Position numbers and translations under genes: made by a program. From Planctomycetaceae bacterium (GTDB lineage Bacteria > Planctomycetota > Planctomycetia > Planctomycetales > Planctomycetaceae): DNA of 64,000 bases. Of this stretch, positions 26,437-34,906 are shown in pieces. Below the pieces are notes generated by a model. That model was given only the letters and a program-made list of their open reading frames with translations, was not told the origin of the DNA and made no database searches. Position 1 is the stretch's first letter. Each line of letters opens with the position of its first letter. Where the stretch lies: the NCBI GenBank assembly GCA_019636285.1, contig JAHBXV010000022.1, positions 37,133 to 101,132 of the forward strand. The letters are read 5' to 3'.

Positions 26437-26814
26437 ATGGATTCAGCACACCTGATGGCCGTGGCCGAGCAGGCCGCCCATGAAATCCTGCTGTGGGTCG
26501 GCTTCGGCACGCTGGTGGGTCTCGCCGCCAAAGCCATCATGCCGGGCCGCGATCCCGGCGGCGCAATCGGCACGCTTCTGATGGGCATCGGCGGCAGCCT
26601 GATCGGTTGCGGCGTCGTCCTGCTGTTCGACACCGGATACAAGATCACGCCGATCAGCCCGATGGGCTTCGCGGCAGGAACCGGCGGCGCGTTCGTGCTG
26701 CTGCTCTTCTACCGAATTCTCTCGAACAGCTACATCGTCGAAGCGGTCGACGGAAACATCCCGCGCGACGGCGCGACCGAATACTACCGTCGCCGCCGTC
26801 GCCGCGCGGCGTGA
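26437..26814 (+). CDS. GlsB/YeaQ-like small membrane protein
   Basis: A 125-residue integral membrane protein of the transglycosylase-associated/GlsB-YeaQ-YmgE family. Three hydrophobic segments are visible, with glycine-rich signatures typical of the family: GTLVGLAAKAIMPGRDPGG, GTLLMGIGGSLIGCGVVLLF and GTGGAFVLLLFYRIL. The C-terminus is very basic (YYRRRRRRAA). Members are stress-associated but biochemically uncharacterised. ATG 26437 is used; ATG 26455 would remove six residues. Confidence 0.85.
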   Translation: MDSAHLMAVAEQAAHEILLWVGFGTLVGLAAKAIMPGRDPGGAIGTLLMGIGGSLIGCGVVLLFDTGYKITPISPMGFAAGTGGAFVLLLFYRILSNSYIVEAVDGNIPRDGATEYYRRRRRRAA

Positions 26815-26846
26815 TGATCTGAAAGCCGGCGATGGTATCGCCGATC

Positions 26847-27104
26847 TCAGACGGAATCCGCCAGGTCATGGGTTTGATTCTGACCGCTTTCCGCCTCGCC
26901 AAGGCTCTTCCGCAAGTGAGCAGCATTCGCGGGACTGGCCAACAAATACAGCGTCTCCTGCCAGGCGCTGTATTCCTCCAGCGGCATCACCACGACCTGT
27001 TCACCCTTGTCGGTGACCACGATCCGCGGTTCGGCATCGGAGAGAACCTGATCGACGAGCCGCCCCAGGTGACGTTTCGCCTCTTTGAGCGTGATCGCCT
27101 GCAT
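26847..27104 (-). CDS. Phd/YefM-type antitoxin without an adjacent toxin
   Basis: An 85-residue protein with the N-terminal Phd/YefM DNA-binding fold: MQAITLKEAKRHLGRLVDQV, RIVVTDKGEQVVVMPLEEYSAW. These antitoxins bind their own promoter and neutralise a RelE/Doc/YoeB-type toxin through a C-terminal tail, here TLYLLASPANAAHLRKSLGE. The tail is of the YefM type. A toxin gene would be expected directly downstream on the same strand, but only 32 bases lie before the convergent GlsB-like gene, and fbaA is upstream. It is therefore an orphan. Confidence 0.8.
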   Translation of the reverse strand: MQAITLKEAKRHLGRLVDQVLSDAEPRIVVTDKGEQVVVMPLEEYSAWQETLYLLASPANAAHLRKSLGEAESGQNQTHDLADSV

Positions 27105-27151
27105 GAGTCGCCTCGTTCAAATGACTTGCCAGAATCTGCTAGAAGAGTTGA

Positions 27152-27183
27152 CCGAAGACCAGCGATACTTCACCGGTCTTCGG
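27152..27183 (-). terminator. Hairpin between fbaA and the antitoxin gene
   Basis: CCGAAGACC (27152-27160) is the exact reverse complement of GGTCTTCGG (27175-27183), with a 14-base loop. It lies 20 bases after the fbaA stop. There is no clear U-tract, so a Rho-independent terminator is only possible. Confidence 0.4.
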
Positions 27184-27202
27184 AACCCAATCCTGTGTCA
27201 CC

Positions 27203-28234
27203 CTACACCTGACCGCAGATCGTCTTGCCGGTGCTGCACAGGTCGTCGCAGGCCTGTGCCAGACGGGCGGCCATGCCGGCTTCGGCCATCTTCAGGTAGG
27301 CGCGCGGATCGTACTGCTTCTTGTCGCCCACTTCGCCGTCGATCTTCAGAACACCCGAGTAGTTCTTGAACATGTGGTCGGCGATCGGCCGCGTGAAGGC
27401 GTACTGCGTGTCGGTGTCGATGTTCATCTTCACCACGCCGTACGCAAGTGTCTCGCGAATTTCCTCGAGCGGCGTTCCCGACCCGCCGTGGAAGACGAGG
27501 TCGAATTCCGATGACTTGCCATACTTGGCCATCACGGCGTCCTGGCCCTTCTTCAGAATGTCCGGACGCAGCTTCACGGCACCGGGCTTGTAGCTGCCGT
27601 GGACGTTCCCGAACGTCGCCGCGAACAGGAACCGGCCGATTCCGCTCAGCGACTCGTGGACGGCCACCATGTCTTCCGGTGTCGTATAGAGCTTGTCGGC
27701 CGGATGATCCGAGTTATCGATGCCGTCTTCTTCGCCTCCGACAACGCCGGCTTCCACTTCGAGGATGATTTCCTGCTCCGCACACGCTTTGAGCAAGTCC
27801 TTCGACAGCGCCATGTTCTGCGCCAGCGGCAGTTCCGAAGCATCGAGCATGTGCGACTGGAACAGGTTCCCCTGCCCGGCTGCACGGCGACGCGCGGTCT
27901 CCGCGATGAGGGGCTTCAGGAACGAGTCGACCTTGGCCGGCTGACAGTGGTCGGTATGCAGGGCGACCAGCACGTTGTATTTCGAGGCCAGCCGGTGCGC
28001 GGCTTCAGCCAGCACAATGGCTCCGAACGCCATGTCCTTCACGCAGGTTCCCGAGGCGAACTGGCCGCCTCCGGTCGAAACTTGAATGATGCCGTCTGAC
28101 TTGCTGTCCGCGAAGGCTTTCAAGGCGGCATTGATGGTGATGAGCGACGTGACGTTAACCGCCGGATAGGCATAGTCGCCCTTCTGGGCGGCATCGAGCA
28201 TGGCGGCATACTGTTTCGGAGTCGCGATTGGCAT
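27203..28234 (-). CDS. fbaA: Class II fructose-bisphosphate aldolase
   Basis: A 343-residue zinc-dependent aldolase splitting fructose-1,6-bisphosphate to dihydroxyacetone phosphate and glyceraldehyde-3-phosphate, or the reverse in gluconeogenesis. The metal and substrate sites are visible: VALHTDHCQPAKVD, LEVEAGVVGGEEDG, FGNVHGSYKPG, LVFHGGSGTPLEEI and VVKMNIDTDTQYAFT. The length and VGGEEDGIDN region fit the type found in E. coli FbaA. The upstream 407 bases carry its promoter, which I could not pinpoint. Confidence 0.95.
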   Translation of the reverse strand: MPIATPKQYAAMLDAAQKGDYAYPAVNVTSLITINAALKAFADSKSDGIIQVSTGGGQFASGTCVKDMAFGAIVLAEAAHRLASKYNVLVALHTDHCQPAKVDSFLKPLIAETARRRAAGQGNLFQSHMLDASELPLAQNMALSKDLLKACAEQEIILEVEAGVVGGEEDGIDNSDHPADKLYTTPEDMVAVHESLSGIGRFLFAATFGNVHGSYKPGAVKLRPDILKKGQDAVMAKYGKSSEFDLVFHGGSGTPLEEIRETLAYGVVKMNIDTDTQYAFTRPIADHMFKNYSGVLKIDGEVGDKKQYDPRAYLKMAEAGMAARLAQACDDLCSTGKTICGQV

Positions 28235-28641
28235 GAGACTGCTTCCGGGATCTGGAACCGATCAATTGGACCTGTGCGAATCGGAGGAACCTCGCCGGTT
28301 CCGCGAACGGCAATTCACACGGTCGAAGGTGGACAAACAAAGCGAGGTCAAGAATCGAAGTCACGGAGACGGACCTGGTCAGGTTCACGAGCGCCACGGA
28401 ACCTCAAGTCCTCGATACGCTTTCAGCAAGCGTCCCCCGCAAACATCGCTGATTGGGCAGACTTCGCCGCCGAATTCGCGGGCGGCCGTTCGACTCCTCA
28501 ATCCGCTAGCAGATTATCGAAACGGCACGGCACGGAAAAGCGTCATGCCAAAGCCGGAGCGCAACCTCACCCATCCGTAAGAATCTGGTGGAGGAAAACG
28601 TCGCCGAACGCCCCCGCGCCGCGATCGTCTTGCGACCCGCG
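28235..28641. other. Non-coding region upstream of fbaA
   Basis: About 400 bases between two minus-strand genes. Open frames crossing it have no recognisable motif and no good start. I see no RNA gene or terminator; it presumably holds the fbaA promoter. Confidence 0.4.
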
Positions 28642-29082
28642 CTACTGCAGGAACGGATCGCCGGGCGCATCGAGAACCTTCGCGCGGCCGATCTCGTCGC
28701 GCGGCCGTTCTGGCGTCTGACCGTCGACATCCGGCCGCGTGGCGTAGAGGTTTCCAGAGTCATCAAACAGCAGCGCCACATTGATGTGCCAGCGCTCGCC
28801 GTCGCGTTCCCAGATGTCGCAGTAGAAAATTGACTGATTCTGCCCGAAATTCCCGATGATGCCCGCGTCTTTCAAGCGCTTCATCGTCTCGTCGCGAGGC
28901 GTTCCCAGGGGAGCAATCCGGCGAATTTCGGCAACCTGCTCGGTTGTCGGCAAGGGACAGGCGACCAGACCGAGATTCGGGGTCATCCGGCAGCCGGTCG
29001 CCAGCAGAATTGCAAAGCATCCGGCCAGGCCAAGCGATGACCACACCGTCGACGGCCGCGTGTGGCAATGAGTCAAAAACAC
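28642..29082 (-). CDS. Lipoprotein of unknown function
   Basis: A 146-residue protein starting at GTG 29082 behind a GGAGG-like Shine-Dalgarno. A signal peptide with lipobox LLATGC places the lipidated cysteine at residue 31. The mature part has TTEQVAEIRRIAPLGTPRDE and MKRLKDAGIIGNFGQNQSIFYCDIWE, which resembles the small SmpA/BamE-like fold by its 'GTPRDEVMKRL..AG' pattern, though this is only an impression. No operon partner except possibly the DUF6800-like gene upstream on the same strand. Confidence 0.7.
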   Translation of the reverse strand: MFLTHCHTRPSTVWSSLGLAGCFAILLATGCRMTPNLGLVACPLPTTEQVAEIRRIAPLGTPRDETMKRLKDAGIIGNFGQNQSIFYCDIWERDGERWHINVALLFDDSGNLYATRPDVDGQTPERPRDEIGRAKVLDAPGDPFLQ

Positions 29083-29180
29083 GACAACCCCTCCCGGTGA
29101 ATCACCCGGCGGGGTTGTACTTCAAGCAAATCGAATGCGTCAAGGCGAGCCGCGAGGCGGTCACCAAGCACGGCTTCCGG

Positions 29181-29372
29181 CTATTTCTTGGCCGCTTCGA
29201 GTTCGGCAATGCGACCGGCGAAGTTGTAGAGCGGGCTCATCCGGCGAACCTTTTCGACAATCGCATCACGATCGGCACCGGTCGCCTTGAGCGCCTTGAG
29301 CTCCAGCTTCTTCAGCTTGGCCCGGCGATGACGACGGCTGGCAATTTCACGATCCCGTTCAATCCGGGGCAT
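29181..29372 (-). CDS. Small basic planctomycete protein, DUF6800-like
   Basis: A 63-residue basic protein, MPRIERDREIASRRHRRAKL and on, ending in a short NFAGRIAELEAAKK helix. The N-terminal pattern of alternating Arg/Lys and Glu, and a KATGADRDAIVEKVRRMSP middle, match a small family I recall as DUF6800, known mainly from planctomycetes. The ATG at 29372 is preferred; one two codons upstream is also possible. It lies 77 bases downstream of the 39-residue zinc-ribbon gene on the same strand and may be transcribed with it. Confidence 0.6.
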   Translation of the reverse strand: MPRIERDREIASRRHRRAKLKKLELKALKATGADRDAIVEKVRRMSPLYNFAGRIAELEAAKK

Positions 29373-29449
29373 AATCACAAACCTTCGACGAACATGAATC
29401 CAGAGAAAGCGAGCTGACTGGCCGACACCGCCAGAAATCGTAACCTTCG

Positions 29450-29569
29450 CTATCTCAACTTCTTATGACAGGTCTTGCAGCGGATGCGGAAGCCAACGAG
29501 CTTCCCGCACTTCGGGCAGCGAATCGCCTTACGCTGCAATTTCAGCTTGGTCCGGGGTCGGTAAACCAT
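29450..29569 (-). CDS. 39-residue zinc-ribbon micro-protein
   Basis: A complete minus-strand frame from ATG 29569 to TAG 29450-29452 encodes 39 residues: a basic N-terminus, MVYRPRTKLKLQRK, followed by AIRCPKCGKLVGFRIRCKTC and HKKLR. Two CxxC knuckles (Cys 18/21 and 31/34) spaced for one zinc, and the high Lys/Arg content, suggest a ribosome- or nucleic-acid-binding micro-protein. It is not clearly L32, L33 or L36. It is too short for usual gene-length cut-offs and overlaps only the unlikely N-terminal extension of the following plus-strand frame. Confidence 0.65.
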   Translation of the reverse strand: MVYRPRTKLKLQRKAIRCPKCGKLVGFRIRCKTCHKKLR

Positions 29570-29869
29570 CGCAAATCACTTTCAAAGAGACAACGGGGGC
29601 GATATCGGCTCCCCGGTGGAACGCAGAAGTGTACTGCCCGCCGTGCAGGGCTGCAAGAGACTTCGACTTCGATTCAAGCCGCGAAACCCGCATCCCCTGC
29701 CCGACATCGGAATTCGTGTCAACAATCTGTGGCAAAACACCTTACGAAAATTCCGCTCTGTACTTCCACAGCATTGAGTTCAGCCGCACGGTCTGTTGAA
29801 CTAGATCGTCTCCACGTTGCGAACACCCAAGTCCACTCTCCAGGGCGCATGCTGACGGAGCCCATACCC

Positions 29870-32800
29870 ATGCCAGACCGTTTTTCGCTGTTCCGTGCCT
29901 GGCTGGGTTGCTGCGTGCTCGCTGGCAGTGGCTTCCAGTCGGCCTCGGCTGCCGATGACCCCGCCGGGCTGGAATTTTTTGAGTCCCGGATTCGTCCGGT
30001 TCTGGTCGAGCAGTGCTATTCCTGTCACTCGGCCGATGCGGCGAGCCAGGGAAAACTGCGCGGCGGGTTGTCTCTCGACAGTCGCCCGGCGATGCGGCGC
30101 GGCGGTGAAACGGGCCCGGGAATCGTGCCTGGCAAACCGGATGAAAGCCTCGTCCTTGCGGCGCTAAAGCACGAAACATTCGAGATGCCCCCCAAGGGCA
30201 AGCTGTCCGACACTGTCATTGCCGACTTCGAGAAATGGATCCGCAGCGGTGCCCCCGACCCACGCGAAGGAGAACCGGCCCCAAAAGCACCGCGTGAGAT
30301 TGATGTCGCCGCCGGTCGGTCGTTCTGGGCCTTTCAGCCGTTGGCCGCCCCAACGCCTCCCGAAGTCGACGACGCTACCAACTGGTGCCGAACGCCCATC
30401 GATCAGTTCGTCCTCGCGCGGCAACAGTCGGCGGGACTGCATCCCAACAAGGCCGCGCCCGCGGCGAAGCTCATCCGACGGGCGTGGTTCGATCTGCTGG
30501 GATTACCCCCGTCTCCCGAGGAGATGGCTCACTGGACCGCGCGCCTCGCAAAGGGACAGGCGGCTGGGGACATTAACCCGACGGTCTGGTCGGAATTGCT
30601 CGACCAGTTGCTGAACAACCGCCATTTCGGCGAACGGTGGGCACGACACTGGCTGGACGTTTCGCGCTTTGCCGAATCGCATGGTTACGAGCAGGACTAC
30701 GATCGGCCGACTGCCTATCACTACCGCGACTTCGTCATCAAAGCCCTCAACGACGACCTGCCCTACAACACGTTCGTGAAATGGCAACTGGCCGGCGACG
30801 AACTGGCTCCTGACAATCCGCTGGCGTGGATGGCGACGGGATTTCTGGGAGCGGGGGCGTTTCCCACACAGTTAACGGAGAAAGAGTTCGAGTCGGCCCG
30901 GTACGACGAACTCGACGACATGGTGGCCACCACCGGAGTCGCATTTCTGGGACTCTCGATAGGTTGTGCCCGCTGCCACGACCACAAATTCGATCCCATC
31001 TCCAGCCTCGACTACTACCAGATGGCGGCGACGTTCACGACCGTCATTCGTGGCGAGAAGGAATTCGATCTCGAACCGGAAGCCAACGCCGCCCGCCGTC
31101 TCGAATTCAGCAGGAAAGAAGGCGAACTGCGCGAAGCGCTCGCCGCCGTTGAACGCGACGTTCTGCCCGACGAACTCAGCCGCTGGTTGAAAGACCTCAA
31201 GCCGGAATCGCTGCGAGACGCGGAGTGGCTGCGGGCCGACGGAACGGTCGAGTCAGCGTCCGGCACGAAATTCCAATCGCTGGCCGACGGATCCTTTCTC
31301 GCGCAGGGCTCACCACCCGCGAAAGATGTGCTGACGGTGCGCATTCCCGTCGATCAGGGAGAATTTGGCTCGCTACGGATCGAGGCCCTCGCCGACGAGT
31401 CCTTGCCGCAACGCGGACCGGGACGCGCCGGCAATGGCAACTTTGTCCTCAGTCATGTCACATTGAAGGTAGTCGCCAACGAGGGTGGCGTGACCGAGAA
31501 CGCTCCCTTTGCCGTCGCGCGGGCCACCCATCAGCAGAACGAAACGAGTCTCTCGGTCGCGACGTCGCTCGATGCCGACCCGGCGACCGGTTGGGCCGTC
31601 GACGGCCAGATCGGCAAAGATCAGGCAGCCGTCTTCGAACTGGCGTCGCCGCTGGTCGTTACCAGACCCGCTCAGATAATCATCGAAATGCGGTTCGAAC
31701 ACCCAAACCCGCAGCACAGCCTCGGACGATTCCGGCTTTCACTCGGCCGAAAACGATCCGCAGCTCCCGTTGTCAGTCAGCCCGAGTATTCGGTCGCTGC
31801 CGTGAAAGTTCTGTCCCGTCTCGCCGGGCAGCCGGAAGATCGTACGAGTGCCGATTGGAACGCGGCGATCGACTGGTATCGCTCCCGCAGCGAAGCCTGG
31901 CGTCAGGCGAACGAGGCCTTGCAGACTCATCTGACAGCGGGGCCCGGTGTTGTTCTGACGAAAGTCCTGGTCGCAACAGAAGGGCTGCCCCCGCTCCCGC
32001 ATCACGCTGACGGTCGCGGGTTTCCGCATTTCTATCCAGAAACGCACTTCCTGCGTCGCGGCGATGTCGAGCAGAAGGGAGACATCGTCGACCAGGGATT
32101 CGTCCGTGTGCTCATGACCGAGGACCGAAAGCCCCATGACTGGTCGCTGACACCCCCCGCAGGCTGGGAACGGACCACGTTTCGCCGCGCGGCGCTCGCC
32201 AACTGGATCACCGATGTCGAACGCGGCGGCGGGGCGCTTGCGGCGCGCGTAGTGGCGAACCGAATCTGGCAACACCATTTCGGACGCGGTCTGGTCGCCA
32301 CTCCCAACGACTTTGGCGCTTCCGGCGAACGCCCCAGCCATCCCGAACTGCTGGAGTGGCTGGCAGCCGATCTGGTGCAGGGCGAATGGCGACTCAAGCG
32401 GCTGCACAAGCTCCTCATGTCGAGCAGCGTCTATCTGCAATCGACTCAAGTCGACGAGCAGCGCGCGGCCATCGATCCCGAGAACATCCTGCTGTGGCGG
32501 CGGAGCCCTCGCCGACTGGAAGCCGAGGCCATTCGCGACGCCATGCTGGACATTGGCGGCCAGCTCGATCCAACGCCTTACGGCCCCGGCACGCTCGATG
32601 CGAACATGAAACGGCGCAGCGTCTACTTCTCCATCAAGCGCAGCCAGCTCATCCCGATGATGATGCTCTTCGACTGGCCCGAACATCTTGTGAGCATCGG
32701 CCAGCGTTCCACCACCACCATCGCCCCGCAGGCTTTGGCCTTTCTCAACAGCCCCCAGGGGCGGAGTTTCGCGGAAGGGTTTGCCAGCCGGCTACCCGCC

Positions 32801-33004
32801 GGGCGGCAACCCGCGATCGAAATGGCGTATCGGCTTGCGTTCGGACGAGAGCCGACGTCTGCTGAGCAGGCGGCGGTCATCGACTTTCTGGATCAACAGA
32901 CAAAAGCTCGCGGCGGCGACGCAAAACCAGATGCCGCGCGCCTGGCGATGATTGATCTCTGCCAGACGCTTTTCAGCATGAACGAGTTCATCTATATCGA
33001 TTGA
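29870..33004 (+). CDS. Cytochrome c (PSCyt1)/DUF1549/DUF1553 protein, PSD1 type
   Basis: A 1044-residue exported protein of a family expanded in planctomycetes. ATG 29870 gives a signal peptide (MPDRFSLFRAWLGCCVLAG..SASA); ATG 29849 is an alternative. A planctomycete cytochrome c domain follows with the haem motif CYSCHS at 49-54 and GGLSLDSRPAMRRGGETGPG. The DUF1549 domain (about 135-330) includes FVLARQQSAGLHP, RRAWFDLLGLPPSPEEM, FGERWARHWLDVSRFAESHGYEQD and GCARCHDHKFDPIS; the DUF1553 domain is near the C-terminus (NRIWQHHFGRGLVATPNDFGASGERPSHPELLEWLA). Such proteins usually neighbour a DUF1501 gene and are suspected of extracytoplasmic polymer degradation. Here the next gene is LutC, 40 bases on. 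Confidence 0.92.
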   Translation: MPDRFSLFRAWLGCCVLAGSGFQSASAADDPAGLEFFESRIRPVLVEQCYSCHSADAASQGKLRGGLSLDSRPAMRRGGETGPGIVPGKPDESLVLAALKHETFEMPPKGKLSDTVIADFEKWIRSGAPDPREGEPAPKAPREIDVAAGRSFWAFQPLAAPTPPEVDDATNWCRTPIDQFVLARQQSAGLHPNKAAPAAKLIRRAWFDLLGLPPSPEEMAHWTARLAKGQAAGDINPTVWSELLDQLLNNRHFGERWARHWLDVSRFAESHGYEQDYDRPTAYHYRDFVIKALNDDLPYNTFVKWQLAGDELAPDNPLAWMATGFLGAGAFPTQLTEKEFESARYDELDDMVATTGVAFLGLSIGCARCHDHKFDPISSLDYYQMAATFTTVIRGEKEFDLEPEANAARRLEFSRKEGELREALAAVERDVLPDELSRWLKDLKPESLRDAEWLRADGTVESASGTKFQSLADGSFLAQGSPPAKDVLTVRIPVDQGEFGSLRIEALADESLPQRGPGRAGNGNFVLSHVTLKVVANEGGVTENAPFAVARATHQQNETSLSVATSLDADPATGWAVDGQIGKDQAAVFELASPLVVTRPAQIIIEMRFEHPNPQHSLGRFRLSLGRKRSAAPVVSQPEYSVAAVKVLSRLAGQPEDRTSADWNAAIDWYRSRSEAWRQANEALQTHLTAGPGVVLTKVLVATEGLPPLPHHADGRGFPHFYPETHFLRRGDVEQKGDIVDQGFVRVLMTEDRKPHDWSLTPPAGWERTTFRRAALANWITDVERGGGALAARVVANRIWQHHFGRGLVATPNDFGASGERPSHPELLEWLAADLVQGEWRLKRLHKLLMSSSVYLQSTQVDEQRAAIDPENILLWRRSPRRLEAEAIRDAMLDIGGQLDPTPYGPGTLDANMKRRSVYFSIKRSQLIPMMMLFDWPEHLVSIGQRSTTTIAPQALAFLNSPQGRSFAEGFASRLPAGRQPAIEMAYRLAFGREPTSAEQAAVIDFLDQQTKARGGDAKPDAARLAMIDLCQTLFSMNEFIYID

Positions 33005-33043
33005 CCGGCGCCCGTTCCCGGCTGCCCCACTGGATTCAACCGT

Positions 33044-33634
33044 ATGTCGTCGCGTCAGGAAATTCTCAAGACCGTTCGTCGTCATCTCCCGGAATCGGCA
33101 CCCCTCCCCGAGACCGACGGCAACTGGATTCAATACGATGATCCGGTCGAGCAGTTCTCGTCCGTTCTTTCGATGATCGGCGGCCGTTGTCTGTGCGTAC
33201 CGGATGCCGCTGCCGCTCACGCCGCGCTTTGCGAATTGCCCGAGTATCAGCAGGCAACGCAGAGGGTTTCGCTGGTGCCGGGAATTGGTGACTCCACCGT
33301 CGACTGGTCGGCTGTCACCGATCCGCACGAGCTGGCGTCGCTCGACTTCGCCGTCGTTCCGGCCGAGTTCGCGGTCGCCGAGAACGCCGCGGTCTGGGTC
33401 TCGGACGAAAACCTGTCGTATCGTGCCATCTACTTCATCGGCGAGCACCTGGCCGTCGTCGTTCCGCGAACCGAGCTGGTGAATAACCTCGTCGAGGGCT
33501 ACCGGCGGCTGAGCTTCGACAAACCCCGCTTCGGAGCCTGGATCGCCGGCCCATCGAAGACGGCAGACATTGAACAATCGCTGGTCATCGGCGCCCACGG
33601 CCCCCGCACCATGACCGTCATCCTCCTCGGATAA
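33044..33634 (+). CDS. lutC: LutC-type LUD-domain protein
   Basis: A 196-residue protein matching LutC, the small LUD-domain subunit of the lactate-oxidising LutABC complex. It begins MSSRQEILKTVRRHLP, has DFAVVPAEFAVAENAAVWVSDE in the central strands and ends with AWIAGPSKTADIEQSLVIGA, HGPRTMTVILL, the family's near-invariant 'GPS.TADIE..lv.G.HGP' motif. LutB is 27 kb upstream at 5093 and no LutA is seen. It follows the PSD1-type gene by 40 bases and is probably in one operon with it. Confidence 0.9.
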   Translation: MSSRQEILKTVRRHLPESAPLPETDGNWIQYDDPVEQFSSVLSMIGGRCLCVPDAAAAHAALCELPEYQQATQRVSLVPGIGDSTVDWSAVTDPHELASLDFAVVPAEFAVAENAAVWVSDENLSYRAIYFIGEHLAVVVPRTELVNNLVEGYRRLSFDKPRFGAWIAGPSKTADIEQSLVIGAHGPRTMTVILLG

Positions 33635-33650
33635 TCGCCGCGCGCTCCCC

Positions 33651-33676
33651 TTAGCCGCGACCCAAAGGGGAGCGCT
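33651..33676. repeat. Copy of the TTAGCCGCGACCC...GGGGAGCGCT repeat
   Basis: A 26-base copy ending a few bases before the stop of the next minus-strand gene. Compare 16817, 35505, 38036 and 61106. It is a half-site of the full palindrome at 35505-35552. Confidence 0.65.
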
Positions 33677-33686
33677 TCTTCCGTCT

Positions 33687-34535
33687 TTATTCAACCCCCT
33701 CATCCGTGAACTTCGGCTGCTTCGCATAAAACTCGCTCAGATCGAACTTCCCTTTCTGCTCCTGCTCCGCGAGCTGCACCCGTTTTTCGAGCCGCTGTAA
33801 CCGGGCTTCCAATTCCGGATGGAGCTGAAAGTCGCGTTGCCGTGGGGGACGGGGAACGGCGGGATAGCCCAACTGCCGCTGCAAGGCCGCGAAGAGATAC
33901 AGAGGATCTTTCCCTCGATTCGCGCGAGCAATCCGCCCTTCCGACCTGCCGAACAGAATCGGGACTGTCGCCTGATAGTCGGGCTTGTCCCGGCGCCGCT
34001 CCACGACGTGTTCCTCGGAGCGAAAGTAGAGGAACTCGCCAAACTCCGCCGTCCCGATCTGCTGGCCCAGCCGCAGAATCCAGGTCCGCCAGTCCTCGGA
34101 ATACGCCGGGTCGGCAGCCACGGCCCGCAGGCCATCCGCGTAGCCGAGTCGATTGCGCGAGAGGCACTCGAACTGATAGATGAACAGGCCCGCGGGCGAA
34201 TAGCTCTCCTCGGTCCGGTACTGGGCCTCGCGTTCCAGCACCATCAGGGCCGTTCGCTGGTCGAACCGCGCCAGATCCTCTTCCGAGCACTTCAGCACGA
34301 ACGTCTGAAAGGGGGTGAAATAATGCGAGAGGACCGACATGGCCGTGCTGAGACGCCCCTTGAGCAGGACTTCCCCGCGCAGAATGTCGATCGCCATGGG
34401 GAGCGAGGTGGTCGCGAGAATCTCTTCCCGCAACGCGAGCAGGATCTCCTGCGACGGCGTGTCGTCTTCCAGCCGCTCGCGATAGGCCCGAAAGAAATAG
34501 GCCTGTTCGATGTATTCTTCGCGAGCAAGCAACAT
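33687..34535 (-). CDS. Protein of unknown function, helical
   Basis: A 282-residue soluble, mostly helical protein beginning MLLAREEYIEQAYFFRAYRERL and ending KFDLSEFYAKQPKFTDEGVE. Recognisable pieces are EEILATTSLPMAIDILRGEV, LSHYFTPFQTFVLKCSEE, and a coiled-coil-like ARLQRLEKRVQLAEQEQ near the C-terminus. I believe related proteins occur in other planctomycetes, but I know no function. No signal peptide. The gene has its own 371-base upstream region and is separated from LutC by a repeat. Confidence 0.7.
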   Translation of the reverse strand: MLLAREEYIEQAYFFRAYRERLEDDTPSQEILLALREEILATTSLPMAIDILRGEVLLKGRLSTAMSVLSHYFTPFQTFVLKCSEEDLARFDQRTALMVLEREAQYRTEESYSPAGLFIYQFECLSRNRLGYADGLRAVAADPAYSEDWRTWILRLGQQIGTAEFGEFLYFRSEEHVVERRRDKPDYQATVPILFGRSEGRIARANRGKDPLYLFAALQRQLGYPAVPRPPRQRDFQLHPELEARLQRLEKRVQLAEQEQKGKFDLSEFYAKQPKFTDEGVE

Positions 34536-34659
34536 GGTGGCGATTGGGACTTCTCAGGAATTGGCCGGTATCTCGCCGAGGCGACCACTGCTCAACTTAC
34601 CGTCTCGTTCCCAATCGGAGCCTGGGAATAAGGAACGATGTTCGACGAGGTTTCATGAG

Positions 34660-34741
34660 GGTGGCACGCCCTGAGGCTTTGGGAAGGGCGTGGTTTTCAC
34701 TCCATCCCCACGCCCTTCGAAGACTCAGAGCGTGCCACCCA
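34660..34741. repeat. Long imperfect hairpin, GGGTGGCACGC family
   Basis: GGGTGGCACGC (34660-34670) pairs exactly with GCGTGCCACCC (34731-34741), and the inner GAAGGGCGTGG/CCACGCCCTTC segments pair too, leaving a loop near 34694-34708. It lies in the otherwise empty region 34536-34906 upstream of two divergent genes. Confidence 0.6.
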
Positions 34742-34906
34742 GCGAACCAGCTTGACGAAACTCTGTCGACAAAGAAAATTGTAACCGGAAGGATTCGTCG
34801 CGGTCGAAGATTGACCGGAAATCGTGGATCAATCCGGGTCTCACCGACCAGGACCACGAGCGGCCGCGATCAGGAACAACACGGGCGAATTGACGAGGCA
34901 AGACTG

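Noticed and set aside
26160..26648. 162-codon minus-strand frame opposite the GlsB-like gene, considered as a toxin partner
   Set aside because: It is in the wrong position for the antitoxin and mirrors the GlsB-like coding sequence.
26437..26846. Toxin gene for the YefM-like antitoxin
   Set aside because: Only 32 free bases lie downstream of the antitoxin; no RelE/YoeB/Doc-like frame was found.
29465..29869. N-terminal extension of the PSD1-type frame
   Set aside because: It overlaps the antisense zinc-ribbon gene, has no family similarity, and the signal peptide starts at 29870.
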